From contig NZ_CP011541.1 in NCBI RefSeq assembly GCF_001021025.1, forward strand, positions 2,294,001-2,358,000: a DNA stretch of 64,000 bases, written 5' to 3'. Each line of letters begins with the position of its first letter. Position 1 is the stretch's first letter. Position numbers and translations under genes: made by a program. The notes beneath the pieces are model-generated. The model worked only from the letters and a program-made list of their open reading frames with translations, had not been told where the DNA came from and made no database searches. Shown here piece after piece: positions 17,145 through 26,301 of the stretch. The DNA comes from Corynebacterium epidermidicanis. Lineage in GTDB: Bacteria > Actinomycetota > Actinomycetes > Mycobacteriales > Mycobacteriaceae.

Positions 17145-17735
17145 TTAGCGCTGGACCACCCGGGTGCGGGCATGCCGGTCATGGGGCGCCACGCCAAAAG
17201 CGTCTGCCTTAGCGACGCCCGAGAACCACAAGCCAACGCCAACCGCAGCCACCGGCCCAGCAACCGGGATCAACGGCAGCAACAACCAGGCATTTCGCTT
17301 GGCTGCTTGCCCGAAATCCACCGGTGTGTGAGCGGGGCCAACTACACGCAGGCCCATCGTCCGCTTGCCGATCGTCCCGCCCGTGGCATCAAAAACTGAC
17401 TGGCTTAAGAAGAATCCCAGTGGCAATGCGAGAATCAGGGCCAACAGCCACGGCTGCCCCAAGGCGATCGAAAACGCAACGATAATCGTCAACATCGAAC
17501 CCAGGTAGATCGCCAAATCAATAGCTAGTGCGCCAATCCTGCGTACCACCGGCGCATTGTCTACTGACCTCAAACCGGTATTGCGCCCAGGAAGAAACGC
17601 CTGGTAGGTCTCCATTTCGCCGTATTGAATGGGAGGCTGGAGGGCGTCGTTAAGCTCGCTGCGCAGTTTCCGGCCAACCTTATGGACCGGGCGGGGTTCC
17701 GCGTGCGCCGGGCGTTGTGGCTGCGGGCTGGACAT
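17145..17735 (-). CDS. RDD family membrane protein
   Basis: 196 residues: a hydrophilic N-terminus of about 60 residues, then three or more membrane segments with the RDD signature (VVRRIGALAIDLAIY; GGTIGKRTMGLRVV). RDD proteins are small integral membrane proteins, some implicated in ion exchange; no specific role is assigned. GGAGGT lies 5 nt before the ATG at 17735. Confidence 0.9.
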   Translation of the reverse strand: MSSPQPQRPAHAEPRPVHKVGRKLRSELNDALQPPIQYGEMETYQAFLPGRNTGLRSVDNAPVVRRIGALAIDLAIYLGSMLTIIVAFSIALGQPWLLALILALPLGFFLSQSVFDATGGTIGKRTMGLRVVGPAHTPVDFGQAAKRNAWLLLPLIPVAGPVAAVGVGLWFSGVAKADAFGVAPHDRHARTRVVQR

Positions 17736-17945
17736 GTTACCTCCATGAAATGACGGCGCGTGGAATGGTCTCCATTGGGTCAACGGGCTGGGAGGAGTTT
17801 TGGTTCCCGCGGTGGGCTTGACGGTTTTCAACGTCGCACAAGTGTTTGTTTTTCTCATCTTTCACAGCTGTTTCAACTTTAGTTTTCGCTCTTGCGTTCT
17901 ATTCCCTGTGGGGTAAAATAGTGGTTGTAGGGAGGAGGTGAAATC

Positions 17946-19079
17946 ATGATTCAGGCAGCTAAAGACCTGCTCAAGCAGGCGCTTATCGACGGCCCGTTAT
18001 TCCATGATTTCGCCTGCCTTCTGGAGATTAAAGAGCTGGTAGGGCGCCTAGAAACTGAGATGGCTCGCGATCATGAGCGCTTTGAGCTCGAAGAAGAGGG
18101 CGCTTCAGCTCGAACCGCGCGGATCATCAAGCGTCGCGCAGACCATGAATGGGACGATGCCGTATCTGTCGAACACCAGGACGCAATACTGTCTGCGCTC
18201 GAGCGTCTGACTAACACATCTGATCGACGCTCTGGCATTTATCGTTTGGGTGCCACCGCAGCCGCAGAGTCCTCGGTAAAACAGACGCACGAATATGTAA
18301 AGAAGCTAGTCCGGGAGGAGAACGAACGGCTGGCCAAAGACCCCTTCGAGGCCCATCACCAGCGCCGTTTCACCCTACGCTCCCAAGACGAACACGGCGG
18401 ATGCAGCTTCTTCGGTTACGCTCCGGCGAAAACCGCTGCGCTGCTCAAGGCGATGCTCGATCGAGCTTTCCACGCCGAGAAAGACGAAGACACCCCGCAT
18501 CGGACTGTCGCCCAGCGCAACCTCGACGCCTTCCATCAAGTACTCAAGTGGGCCTCGAGCGATCGCGTCGTCGCAACTGGACATGCCAGCCTCGTCATTT
18601 CCGTCACCGATGCCGATAATTTCGATTGGCGCACCAAATTTGGCACCAACGTTGGGATCGACCTGAACATCTTTGACATCGCCAACCTGGCCGGCGATCG
18701 CATTAGCGACTACATCGCTGTCCACGACCACAACGGCGCGATCATATCCCTCAGCACAGGCGAACGCTGCGCGAACTTTTACCAGCGAGTAGCGCTGCTG
18801 GCCCGAGACTTCGTCTGCCAGCACCCCGGATGCGGAGAGCCCGTCAGCCGATGCGACTCCCACCACGTCATCCCCTGGTCCCGAGGTGGCCCAACAAGCA
18901 TCGACAATCTCGCACTCCTGTGCCCCAAACACCATCGAAGAAACGACGACAGTCACCAAAAACAACACCTAGAAATGCACGACGGAATCCCCATCTGGTT
19001 CAACAACCAACGGATCCCGAAACGCAACAACTCACCCGGAGCCAAACGCGCCGGTGGGCGAAGATCCAAACCCACCTAA
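17946..19079 (+). CDS. HNH endonuclease domain protein (DUF222/13E12 family)
   Basis: 377 residues. The N-terminal two thirds are helical, of the DUF222 type seen in the actinobacterial 13E12 repeat family. The HNH nuclease motif is at the C-terminus: CQHPGCGEPVSRCDSHHVIPWSRGG, given by its parts CQHPGC, CDSHHVIPWSRGG and NLALLCPKHH. It ends with a basic tail (GAKRAGGRRSKPT). These genes are multicopy, mobile-like families in actinobacteria; the biological role is unknown. GGAGGAGGT 6 nt upstream fixes the start, and TAAAAT at about 17915 is a likely -10 box. Confidence 0.9.
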   Translation: MIQAAKDLLKQALIDGPLFHDFACLLEIKELVGRLETEMARDHERFELEEEGASARTARIIKRRADHEWDDAVSVEHQDAILSALERLTNTSDRRSGIYRLGATAAAESSVKQTHEYVKKLVREENERLAKDPFEAHHQRRFTLRSQDEHGGCSFFGYAPAKTAALLKAMLDRAFHAEKDEDTPHRTVAQRNLDAFHQVLKWASSDRVVATGHASLVISVTDADNFDWRTKFGTNVGIDLNIFDIANLAGDRISDYIAVHDHNGAIISLSTGERCANFYQRVALLARDFVCQHPGCGEPVSRCDSHHVIPWSRGGPTSIDNLALLCPKHHRRNDDSHQKQHLEMHDGIPIWFNNQRIPKRNNSPGAKRAGGRRSKPT

Positions 19080-19112
19080 ACCACACCGCCCGCACACGCT
19101 AAGGTAGTGGTC

Positions 19113-19931
19113 ATGCGCATTGCCACGTGGAACATCAACTCAGTCCGCACCCGAATCGACCGGGTAACGGACTTCCTCGCGCGCCATGACATCGACGTGC
19201 TCGCACTGCAAGAAACCAAAGTGTCCGACGACAAATTCCCACACCAAGCCTTCACCAACGCCGGCTACGAAGTTGCCTACCACGGACTCAACCAATGGAA
19301 TGGCGTAGCCATCGCCTCCCGGGTAGGCCTCGAAGACGTCGAAAAACACTTCCCACAACAACCCGGCTTCGACAAAGACCTCACCAAACCACAAGCCCGC
19401 GAAGCACGCGCCATAGGTGCCACCTGCGACGGCGTGCGGATCTGGAGCCTCTACGTCCCCAACGGGCGCGAAATCGCCGACCCGCACTACGACTACAAAC
19501 TGCGCTGGCTCGACACCCTCGCAAACGAAGTCGAAAACACCCTCGCCCACCAGCCAGAAAAACAACTACTCCTCCTCGGCGACTTCAACATCGCCCCCCT
19601 CGACGAAGACGTCTGGGACATCAGCTTCTTCGACGGAAAAACCCACGTCACCGAACCCGAACGCGCCGCCTTTGACAGCCTCCTCGAAGCAGGACTCACC
19701 GACGTCACCCGCAACCTCATCCCCACCGGCTACACCTACTGGGACTACACCGCCATGCGCTTCCAACGCGGACAAGGCATGCGCATCGACTTCCACCTCG
19801 CCTCCCGCACCCTCGCCACCGGCGCACAACGCGGCTGGATCGACACCGAAGAACGCGCCACCAAAGGCGCCTCCGACCACGCCCCCGTCATCGTCGACTA
19901 CCACACCGCCCGCCTAGACGACGTCCGCTAA
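19113..19931 (+). CDS. xth: Exodeoxyribonuclease III
   Basis: 272-residue exonuclease III/AP endonuclease (EEP fold) of base-excision repair. Motifs: ATWNINSVRTR at the N-terminus, LALQETKV with the metal-binding Glu, YVPNGREI with the catalytic Tyr, LLGDFNIAP, and GASDHAPV with the active-site His. TAAGGT lies 7 nt before the ATG, implying a leaderless transcript; a GTG 6 nt upstream is less likely. Codons are strongly C/A-biased. cls follows after 5 bp. Confidence 0.96.
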   Translation: MRIATWNINSVRTRIDRVTDFLARHDIDVLALQETKVSDDKFPHQAFTNAGYEVAYHGLNQWNGVAIASRVGLEDVEKHFPQQPGFDKDLTKPQAREARAIGATCDGVRIWSLYVPNGREIADPHYDYKLRWLDTLANEVENTLAHQPEKQLLLLGDFNIAPLDEDVWDISFFDGKTHVTEPERAAFDSLLEAGLTDVTRNLIPTGYTYWDYTAMRFQRGQGMRIDFHLASRTLATGAQRGWIDTEERATKGASDHAPVIVDYHTARLDDVR

Positions 19932-19936
19932 ACCCC

Positions 19937-21433
19937 ATGCTCGACTTCCTCGCACTACCGGACCCCGCCTGGCTCCAAACCACGTTCCTCATCCTCGACT
20001 ACGCCATCAAAATTATCGCCGTCGGCACCGTGCCCGAGGGCCGAAAACCAGCCGCCTCCAGCGCATGGCTGCTCGCCATCCTGGTGATACCGCTCGTCGG
20101 CCTGCCACTCTTCCTCCTCATGGGCAGCCCCTACATCAACCGACGCCGCCACCGCATCCAACAAGAAGCCGACACTCACATCCGCGACGTCCAACGCGAA
20201 GCCCCCGACTTCCCCGACCACTGGACACTCACCCCCGAACTCGAATCCATCATCAAACTCAACCGACGGCTCACCCGCCTCCCCGCAGTCACCGGCCACA
20301 GCAAAGGCTTCTACACCAACTACCACGAAGCCATCGCAGCCATGACCGCAGCCGTCGACCGCGCCGAACACAGCGTCCACGTCGAGATCTACATCGTCAG
20401 CTGGGACACAACCACCGAGCCCTTTTTCCGAGCCCTCGAACGCGCCGTCCAGCGCGGCGTCAAAGTACGCCTACTCTTCGACCACGTCGGCTCCTGGAAA
20501 TACCCCGGCTACTGGACCCTCGGCCGCAAACTCACCCGCATCGGCGTCGAATGGCACGTCATGCTCCCCCTCCAACCATGGAAGTGGCGCTTCCGCCGGC
20601 CAGACCTACGCAACCACCGAAAAATGCTGCTAATCGACGGCCACACCGGTTTCATCGGCAGCCAAAACCTCATCGACTCCTCCTACCTCCTCCGCGGGAA
20701 CCGACGACGCGGCCTCAACTGGGTCGACCTCATGGTCGAACTCACCGGCCCCGTCGTCTCCTCCATGGAAATGATCTTCGCCACCGACTGGTTTGCCGAA
20801 ACCAATGAAGCCCTCACCACCGAAGACATCATGGCTGGCCCACCCGTGCCACTCAACAGAGGATCCTCAACAAATGTGCTGCAGCTTGTCCCCTCCGGCC
20901 CCGGCTACACCACCGAACCCAACCTGCGCCTGTTCAACTCACTGGCCCACCACGCCAAAGAACGTCTCGTCCTATGCAGCCCGTACTTCATCCCCGACGA
21001 AACCCTCCTAGAGTCCGTCACCACCGCATGCTACCGGGGGGTTAGGGTGGAACTCTACGTCAACGAGAGCAGCGACCAGTTCATCGTCTCCCACGCCCAA
21101 TCCAGCTACTACCGGGCACTTTTGGAAGCCGGAGTCCACATCTATCGCTACCCCGCCCCCGCCATCCTGCACTCCAAGTACATGCTGGCCGACCCCGACA
21201 CCGACAACGCCGTAGGAGTACTCGGCTCCTCCAACATGGACATGCGAAGCTTCGGCCTAAACTACGAAGTTTCACTCCTCGTAGCCCACGGCGACCTCAT
21301 CGAACAACTCGCCGAACTCACCACCCGCTACCAGGAACGCTCCACCCAACTCACCCTCGAACAGTGGAGCAAACGCAACATTGTGCTGCGCTACATCGAC
21401 AACGTTATGCGACTGACTTCCGGCCTCCAATAG
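19937..21433 (+). CDS. cls: Cardiolipin synthase
   Basis: 498-residue membrane enzyme that condenses two phosphatidylglycerols to cardiolipin. Two N-terminal membrane segments (about 15-60) precede two phospholipase-D domains, each with an HKD motif: HRKMLLIDGHTGFIGSQN (first, with Arg between His and Lys as HxK) and HSKYMLADPDTD with GSSNMDMRS (second). Cotranscribed with xth. Its 3' end overlaps the opposing transporter gene by 29 bp. Confidence 0.95.
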   Translation: MLDFLALPDPAWLQTTFLILDYAIKIIAVGTVPEGRKPAASSAWLLAILVIPLVGLPLFLLMGSPYINRRRHRIQQEADTHIRDVQREAPDFPDHWTLTPELESIIKLNRRLTRLPAVTGHSKGFYTNYHEAIAAMTAAVDRAEHSVHVEIYIVSWDTTTEPFFRALERAVQRGVKVRLLFDHVGSWKYPGYWTLGRKLTRIGVEWHVMLPLQPWKWRFRRPDLRNHRKMLLIDGHTGFIGSQNLIDSSYLLRGNRRRGLNWVDLMVELTGPVVSSMEMIFATDWFAETNEALTTEDIMAGPPVPLNRGSSTNVLQLVPSGPGYTTEPNLRLFNSLAHHAKERLVLCSPYFIPDETLLESVTTACYRGVRVELYVNESSDQFIVSHAQSSYYRALLEAGVHIYRYPAPAILHSKYMLADPDTDNAVGVLGSSNMDMRSFGLNYEVSLLVAHGDLIEQLAELTTRYQERSTQLTLEQWSKRNIVLRYIDNVMRLTSGLQ

Positions 21434-22604
21434 CAGCACCGAAATTAGCTAAGCTCGCGCACACCACCATGCCCAACGCCATGCTCAACGCCGTATTAGA
21501 GCCCAAAACCACCAGCGGGCTCACGAGGCTCGCCGTCAAAAACTGCGCAGCGCCCATCACCGCTGAACCAGTGCCCGCAATCCGACGCACCTGAGAAGTA
21601 CCCAGCGCAGTCGCATTGCCCATCACAAAACCGATCTGCGAAACTGCCACAAAAAGCACCGGAATGACCACGAACAAATGCGGGCCAACGAGGGCGTCGA
21701 TAAGCAAGGCCACGGCGCACAGCAACATGCCGAGCAGCGCACGTCGCAAAATGGCGTGCGGATCAGTCTTTTCTACCAGTCGGGCGTTAAGAAAGGAGGC
21801 GATCGTAATGCCGGCCGCATTCATTCCGAAGCACAATCCGTACTGCAGCGGCGACAACCCAAGTTCAGTCTGGAACAAGTACGCCGAAGCGGCAATGTAA
21901 GAAAACATGGTGCCAAACCCCGCGCCGAAAGCCAGGGTATAGCCCAAAAACGCCCGGTTGCCCAACGCGGTGCGGAAGTTGCGCCCCAGCTGCGCCAAAC
22001 CGGACTGACTGCGCGCAGACACCGGCAACGACTCCCGAACCAACAGCACCGCCACGGCAAGTTGGGCCGCAGCGACCCCGGTTAGCACCCAAAACAGTCC
22101 TCGCCAACCAATAGGCTCCACCAAAACGCTGCCCACCACCGGAGCGAGAATAGGTGCCACACCCATGATCATCATCAACAGGGAAAACGCCTTGGCAGCC
22201 ATTTTCCCCTCGGCAAGATCGGCAACCGACGCACGCGAAAGCACCACGCAGGCACCCATACCCAGCCCCAAGGCAGCGCGAGCCCCAATCAGCACGGCGA
22301 TATTCGGCGCGAGCGCACAGGCTGCACTTGAAACCACCGCCAGCACCGCCGAAATTACGAGCAACTTATGCCTACCCAAGGAATCCGAAAGTGGCCCGAT
22401 AAACACCTGGCCTGCAGCCATCCCCAGCATGAACGAGGACAACGTCAGCTGAACCGCCGCGTCCGAGGTCCCCAAATCAGCGGCAATACGAGGCAGACCC
22501 GGCAGATATAGGTCGGTGCCGAAAGGACCTCCAGCAGAAAGCAAAGCCAAGCCTGCAAGCAGTGGCCAGGTCAATGTTTGGCGTGGTTTTTCAGCTGAAG
22601 CCAT
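21405..22604 (-). CDS. Bcr/CflA-type multidrug efflux MFS transporter
   Basis: 399 residues, 12 predicted membrane segments. The start region GGPFGTDLYLPGLPRIAADLGTS and the loop motif GPLSDSLGRHKLL are typical of the Bcr/CflA drug:H+ antiporter family (14-residue DLYLPxxPxIxxDL signature). Substrate cannot be told. Convergent with cls with a 29-bp overlap of coding ends. Confidence 0.92.
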   Translation of the reverse strand: MASAEKPRQTLTWPLLAGLALLSAGGPFGTDLYLPGLPRIAADLGTSDAAVQLTLSSFMLGMAAGQVFIGPLSDSLGRHKLLVISAVLAVVSSAACALAPNIAVLIGARAALGLGMGACVVLSRASVADLAEGKMAAKAFSLLMMIMGVAPILAPVVGSVLVEPIGWRGLFWVLTGVAAAQLAVAVLLVRESLPVSARSQSGLAQLGRNFRTALGNRAFLGYTLAFGAGFGTMFSYIAASAYLFQTELGLSPLQYGLCFGMNAAGITIASFLNARLVEKTDPHAILRRALLGMLLCAVALLIDALVGPHLFVVIPVLFVAVSQIGFVMGNATALGTSQVRRIAGTGSAVMGAAQFLTASLVSPLVVLGSNTALSMALGMVVCASLANFGAAIGGRKSVA

Positions 22605-22713
22605 CGCTTTACAAACTCCTCTTTTCCCGCAACGTCAAGCTCACTGCAGCTATCCTAGCCCAACACCCACCATTTGTTGAACTATCAACAAATATCAGTT
22701 TTGAAGGGTGCGA

Positions 22714-22719
22714 TAAACT
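22714..22719 (+). promoter_or_regulatory. -10 box of the Na/Pi cotransporter gene (leaderless)
   Basis: TAAACT 6 nt before the ATG at 22726, with TTGAAG 8 bp upstream as a weak -35. No Shine-Dalgarno sequence. Confidence 0.4.
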
Positions 22720-22725
22720 GGGACA

Positions 22726-23952
22726 ATGTCCACCCCGCTTAATACGCGACCCAGCTTCCCCGGGACAATCCACTACATCAACCCCAAAGTAATCCCGGAA
22801 AGCGAAGACGAAGTCCTCATCTCCAGCTTCAACAAACTTGTCAGATGGATCGTGGTCTGCCTGGCAATTTACGTCGCAATCGTGGGCATTAACCTCATCA
22901 TGGACGGGATTGCAGGACTCGGGTTCGCTAACCTCAGCGCACTCATGGAAAAGGCCCAAAACCCCTTGCTCTGCCTCATGGTCGGGATCCTGGCCACCTT
23001 CCTCGTCCAATCGTCCACAGCCTTTACGACCGTAACCGTCGCAGCCGTCGGCGGCGGACTCCTCCCCCTCGAAGCAGCCACTGCCTTGATCATGGGCGCC
23101 AACATCGGCACCTGCTTCACTGCACTCTTGGTGGCATTTGGCTACGTCAGCCGACAGGATGAACTCCCCAGAGCCCTTGCCGCCGGACTCACCCATTGGA
23201 CATTCAACGTGCTCTCTGTGGCGATCCTCCTGCCCCTGGAGCTGGCTTTTCACCCCCTAACGAACACCGCCCGGTGGCTATCAACCACCTTGTTTGGCGA
23301 GTCCTCCCCCACCTTTTCCAGTGGCACCCTCGTAGCATGGTCCACCGGCCCGCTTGTCGACGCCTTCGGCACCCACACCATCGCCCGAGTCATCGATTCC
23401 CCCGTCGTCGTCGCCATACTCGCCGGGTTGATCGGGATTGCCTTCATTGCGATCGCCGTCCAGATCCTCACCGTACAGCTCCGCTCACTGATGGCTTTTC
23501 CATCGCAAGTGCTGCTCAAACGCTCCGTGAGCCCATCAAAGTCTATGGGGGCGGAATTCGGCGTCGGCCTCGGGCTCACCCTACTGACCCATTCATCTTC
23601 CGCCACCACCTGCGCAACCGTCCCCTTTGCCGGCGCAGGCACACTGAGCACCCGTAGCGCCCTAGGAGTGATTCTCGGCGCCAACCTTGGTACGACGTTC
23701 ACCGCAGTCGCTGCCGCTTTTGCCATTCCGGGCGATCTAGGAACGATGGCGCTACAAACAGCGTTCGTGCACGTGCTTATCAACCTCATCGGCGCCATCG
23801 TCGTCTTGGCGTTGCGCCCCGCGGCAGACTTCATCATCTGGATCTCAGAAGTCTTAGCACGGAAAACCGCTAAGCGCCGCGCACTCGGATTGCTGCTGTG
23901 GCTCGCAACCTATCTAGCGGTGCCAGCTGCGTTTATCTTGTGGCTGAATTAG
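22726..23952 (+). CDS. Na/Pi cotransporter family protein
   Basis: 408 residues of the NptA/PhoU-less Na+/phosphate cotransporter (SLC34-like) family. The two inverted core repeats are visible: LVQSSTAFTTVTVAAVGGG with GANIGTCFTA, and LTHSSSATTCATVPFAGAG with GANLGTTFTA. Eight or more membrane segments. Likely takes up phosphate with sodium. The stop codon overlaps the opposing ABC permease gene by 4 bp. Confidence 0.93.
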   Translation: MSTPLNTRPSFPGTIHYINPKVIPESEDEVLISSFNKLVRWIVVCLAIYVAIVGINLIMDGIAGLGFANLSALMEKAQNPLLCLMVGILATFLVQSSTAFTTVTVAAVGGGLLPLEAATALIMGANIGTCFTALLVAFGYVSRQDELPRALAAGLTHWTFNVLSVAILLPLELAFHPLTNTARWLSTTLFGESSPTFSSGTLVAWSTGPLVDAFGTHTIARVIDSPVVVAILAGLIGIAFIAIAVQILTVQLRSLMAFPSQVLLKRSVSPSKSMGAEFGVGLGLTLLTHSSSATTCATVPFAGAGTLSTRSALGVILGANLGTTFTAVAAAFAIPGDLGTMALQTAFVHVLINLIGAIVVLALRPAADFIIWISEVLARKTAKRRALGLLLWLATYLAVPAAFILWLN

Positions 23953-24731
23953 GCATCGCGGCGGCGCAGCAACACCATGCCGACCACAAACAAGCCAACC
24001 GCCCACGCCAGGAAGTAGAACAACGAACCGGTAGTGTCCCACGGGGTACCAGTCAAATCCTTGTCCCGGAAGAACGCGCCCAGGTTGGACAGCGGCCCAT
24101 AAGGATGGATTTTCTCACCGACCTTAGGCAGCATCGGGATCACCATGATCTCCAGCACCATGTACCACACCAGCATGATGACGATGGAGCCCGCCGAGTT
24201 GCGCACAATCCAAGCCACTGCCTGCGCTAGCAATACCAACAGCACGGTGTACAGCGGCACAACCCACAGCATTCGGGTAAATGCGTCGTTGCTGAAATTG
24301 AAGTTTGCCGTCGCCTCAGCACCTGAAAATACTCGGTAACCCAAAACGCCAAGCCCGATTGCAATCAGGCTCAACACCACTGCTATCACCGCCATGAGCA
24401 GGAGTTTTGCTAACGCCACGCCCAGGCGGTTCGGCACTGCCTGAAAAGTCATAGCAGCGTACTTATGGCCGTACTCGGTTGTGACCGCAAGGATCGCCAC
24501 AATGATGAGGATGAGGCCGCCGCCCTGGGCCACCATCTCCCCAACCATGCCGGTATCTGCCGGCATCTTCGGCAGGCCTTCGGATACTAGGTTCTTCTGC
24601 GCGTCGTTGTATGCGTAGATGTTGAGAGCTAAGAACCCCAGGACCAGGACGAAGTAGCAGACCAGATTCCACCACAGGCCCTTAGTGGTAGATAGTTTGG
24701 TCCACTCCGCCTTCAGTGAGTTGAGAAACAT
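23949..24731 (-). CDS. ABC transporter permease (ABC-2 type)
   Basis: 260 residues, six membrane segments, ABC-2 type permease: MFLNSLKAEWTKLSTTKGLWW start is typical of permeases paired with drug or lantibiotic self-protection type ATPases. A long external loop with VAQGGGL precedes the second segment. Coupled to the ATPase gene by a TAATG overlap. Confidence 0.9.
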   Translation of the reverse strand: MFLNSLKAEWTKLSTTKGLWWNLVCYFVLVLGFLALNIYAYNDAQKNLVSEGLPKMPADTGMVGEMVAQGGGLILIIVAILAVTTEYGHKYAAMTFQAVPNRLGVALAKLLLMAVIAVVLSLIAIGLGVLGYRVFSGAEATANFNFSNDAFTRMLWVVPLYTVLLVLLAQAVAWIVRNSAGSIVIMLVWYMVLEIMVIPMLPKVGEKIHPYGPLSNLGAFFRDKDLTGTPWDTTGSLFYFLAWAVGLFVVGMVLLRRRDA

Positions 24732-25675
24732 TAGTTGCCTTCCTGGTTCGAAGCGGCTGGCACTGCAGCATGGTATTGCACGGCATGCCCGGTCATCTGC
24801 AAGAATGCGTCCTCCAGGGAGGCGCGACGCTCGGAAAGCTCGTACAGCATGACCCCAGTGGAATAGGCGAGCGCGCCGATGTGATCAGTGGTGCTATCAG
24901 AGATAACCAGCACAGGTCGCTGTTCGGCGTCAGTCTCCATCTCGAAGCTAATCTGTTCTTCTTGCAACACCTTTTGAAACTCTGCAAGATGCCCAGTGCG
25001 CACCACGACAGAAGTGTGTGAGTTGTTTTTCACGAAGTCATAGGTCGGGGTATCTGCCACCAACTGGCCACGGCCAATCACGACGAGGTGGTCGGCCGTC
25101 ATAGCCATTTCCGAGAGCAGGTGCGAGCTCACCAGAATGCTGCGGCCTTCGGCAGCCAACGCTTTAAGGAAATCACGCACCCACCGAATACCTTCGGGGT
25201 CCAAGCCATTCACTGGCTCATCGAGGATGAGGGTGTGGGGGTCCCCAAGCAGCGCCATCGCTAAGCCGAGGCGCTGCCCCATACCGAGTGAGAAGCCGCC
25301 GGCGCGTTTCTTCGCTACATCGGCCAAGCCCACCAACCCAAGTACTTCATCCACACGAGAGGTAGGGATGCCATTGGACTGCGCGATCCACTTCAGGTGG
25401 TTTCGGGCGCTGCGCGCCGGGTGGAGAGCTTTAGCGTCGAGAAGCGCCCCCACTTCTCGTAGGGGATTCTTTAGCTCGGAGTACTTCTTCCCGTCGATAA
25501 GCGCGGAACCCGCGGTCGGCTGGTCGAGACCGAGAATCATCCGCATAGTGGTGGATTTACCCGCGCCGTTCGGCCCTAGAAAACCGGTGACGATGCCCGG
25601 CTGCACGCTAAAAGATAAGTCCTCAACCGCGCGCACCGCCCCATAGTGCTTGGTTAATCCAGAAACTTCAATCAT
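24731..25675 (-). CDS. ABC transporter ATP-binding protein
   Basis: 314 residues. Walker A GPNGAGKST, signature FSLGMGQRLGLAMALLG, Walker B HTLILDEPVNGLD and the H-loop SSHLLSEM are all intact; a C-terminal domain of about 90 residues follows, as in the BcrA/DrrA-type exporters. Forms an exporter with the adjacent permease. Confidence 0.95.
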   Translation of the reverse strand: MIEVSGLTKHYGAVRAVEDLSFSVQPGIVTGFLGPNGAGKSTTMRMILGLDQPTAGSALIDGKKYSELKNPLREVGALLDAKALHPARSARNHLKWIAQSNGIPTSRVDEVLGLVGLADVAKKRAGGFSLGMGQRLGLAMALLGDPHTLILDEPVNGLDPEGIRWVRDFLKALAAEGRSILVSSHLLSEMAMTADHLVVIGRGQLVADTPTYDFVKNNSHTSVVVRTGHLAEFQKVLQEEQISFEMETDAEQRPVLVISDSTTDHIGALAYSTGVMLYELSERRASLEDAFLQMTGHAVQYHAAVPAASNQEGN

Positions 25676-25700
25676 GCATTCCAGTGTGACACAGGATTAA

Positions 25701-26195
25701 CTAACATGCTTTTCGACGACCTATTTCCCGACACAGCAAGTCCAGGTTTTCCGCTAGTGGCGGAATCAGATTCATCGAAGTCAGCGCGCCGAAGTCGACC
25801 CATCGCAACTCTAAAGATTCATTGTTGGCTGTAGTGGCCAACTCCTTGTCTGCGCGCGCGAGAACCGTAGTGTATGTCCACCCAGCTGCTAGCTCCGGCC
25901 GGAGCGGGTCTCCCGGGAATGGGCCGGATGTGCACAATTCGGCCAGGACGGTTACTTGGCTTGGCTTGATCCCCGTTTCTTCCTCTGCTTCCCTCAGCGC
26001 GGCTTCCGCGGCAGTTTCGTGTGAGTCTCGTGCCCCACCGGGCAGCCCCCACGTCCCGCCATTTGCGGTCCAATGCGCTCGATGCTGCAAAAGCAGCTTG
26101 TCCCCCGCAACCAAAAACAGCCCAGCTGCGCCATGGAGCCCCCACATGCGCGTACCCTGCGGTCCTGCCGCCCAACCATCGCCGTCACCGAACAT
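25701..26195 (-). CDS. NUDIX hydrolase
   Basis: 164 residues. The Nudix box is complete (GGARDSHETAAEAALREAEEETGI; here by its parts GARDSHE and REAEEETGI), so the protein should hydrolyse a nucleoside-diphosphate-linked substrate with Mg2+. A WGLPGG motif precedes the box. Substrate unknown. Divergent from glnX, 106 bp apart. Confidence 0.92.
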   Translation of the reverse strand: MFGDGDGWAAGPQGTRMWGLHGAAGLFLVAGDKLLLQHRAHWTANGGTWGLPGGARDSHETAAEAALREAEEETGIKPSQVTVLAELCTSGPFPGDPLRPELAAGWTYTTVLARADKELATTANNESLELRWVDFGALTSMNLIPPLAENLDLLCREIGRRKAC

Positions 26196-26301
26196 ATCCC
26201 CACCTTAAGCGAATCGCACAAAACTGGGTGAAACAATTGTGACGTAGCATACGATAAGCCATGCAGACGATGTTCACCTCAGAAAGAACTATCCTGGACC
26301 A

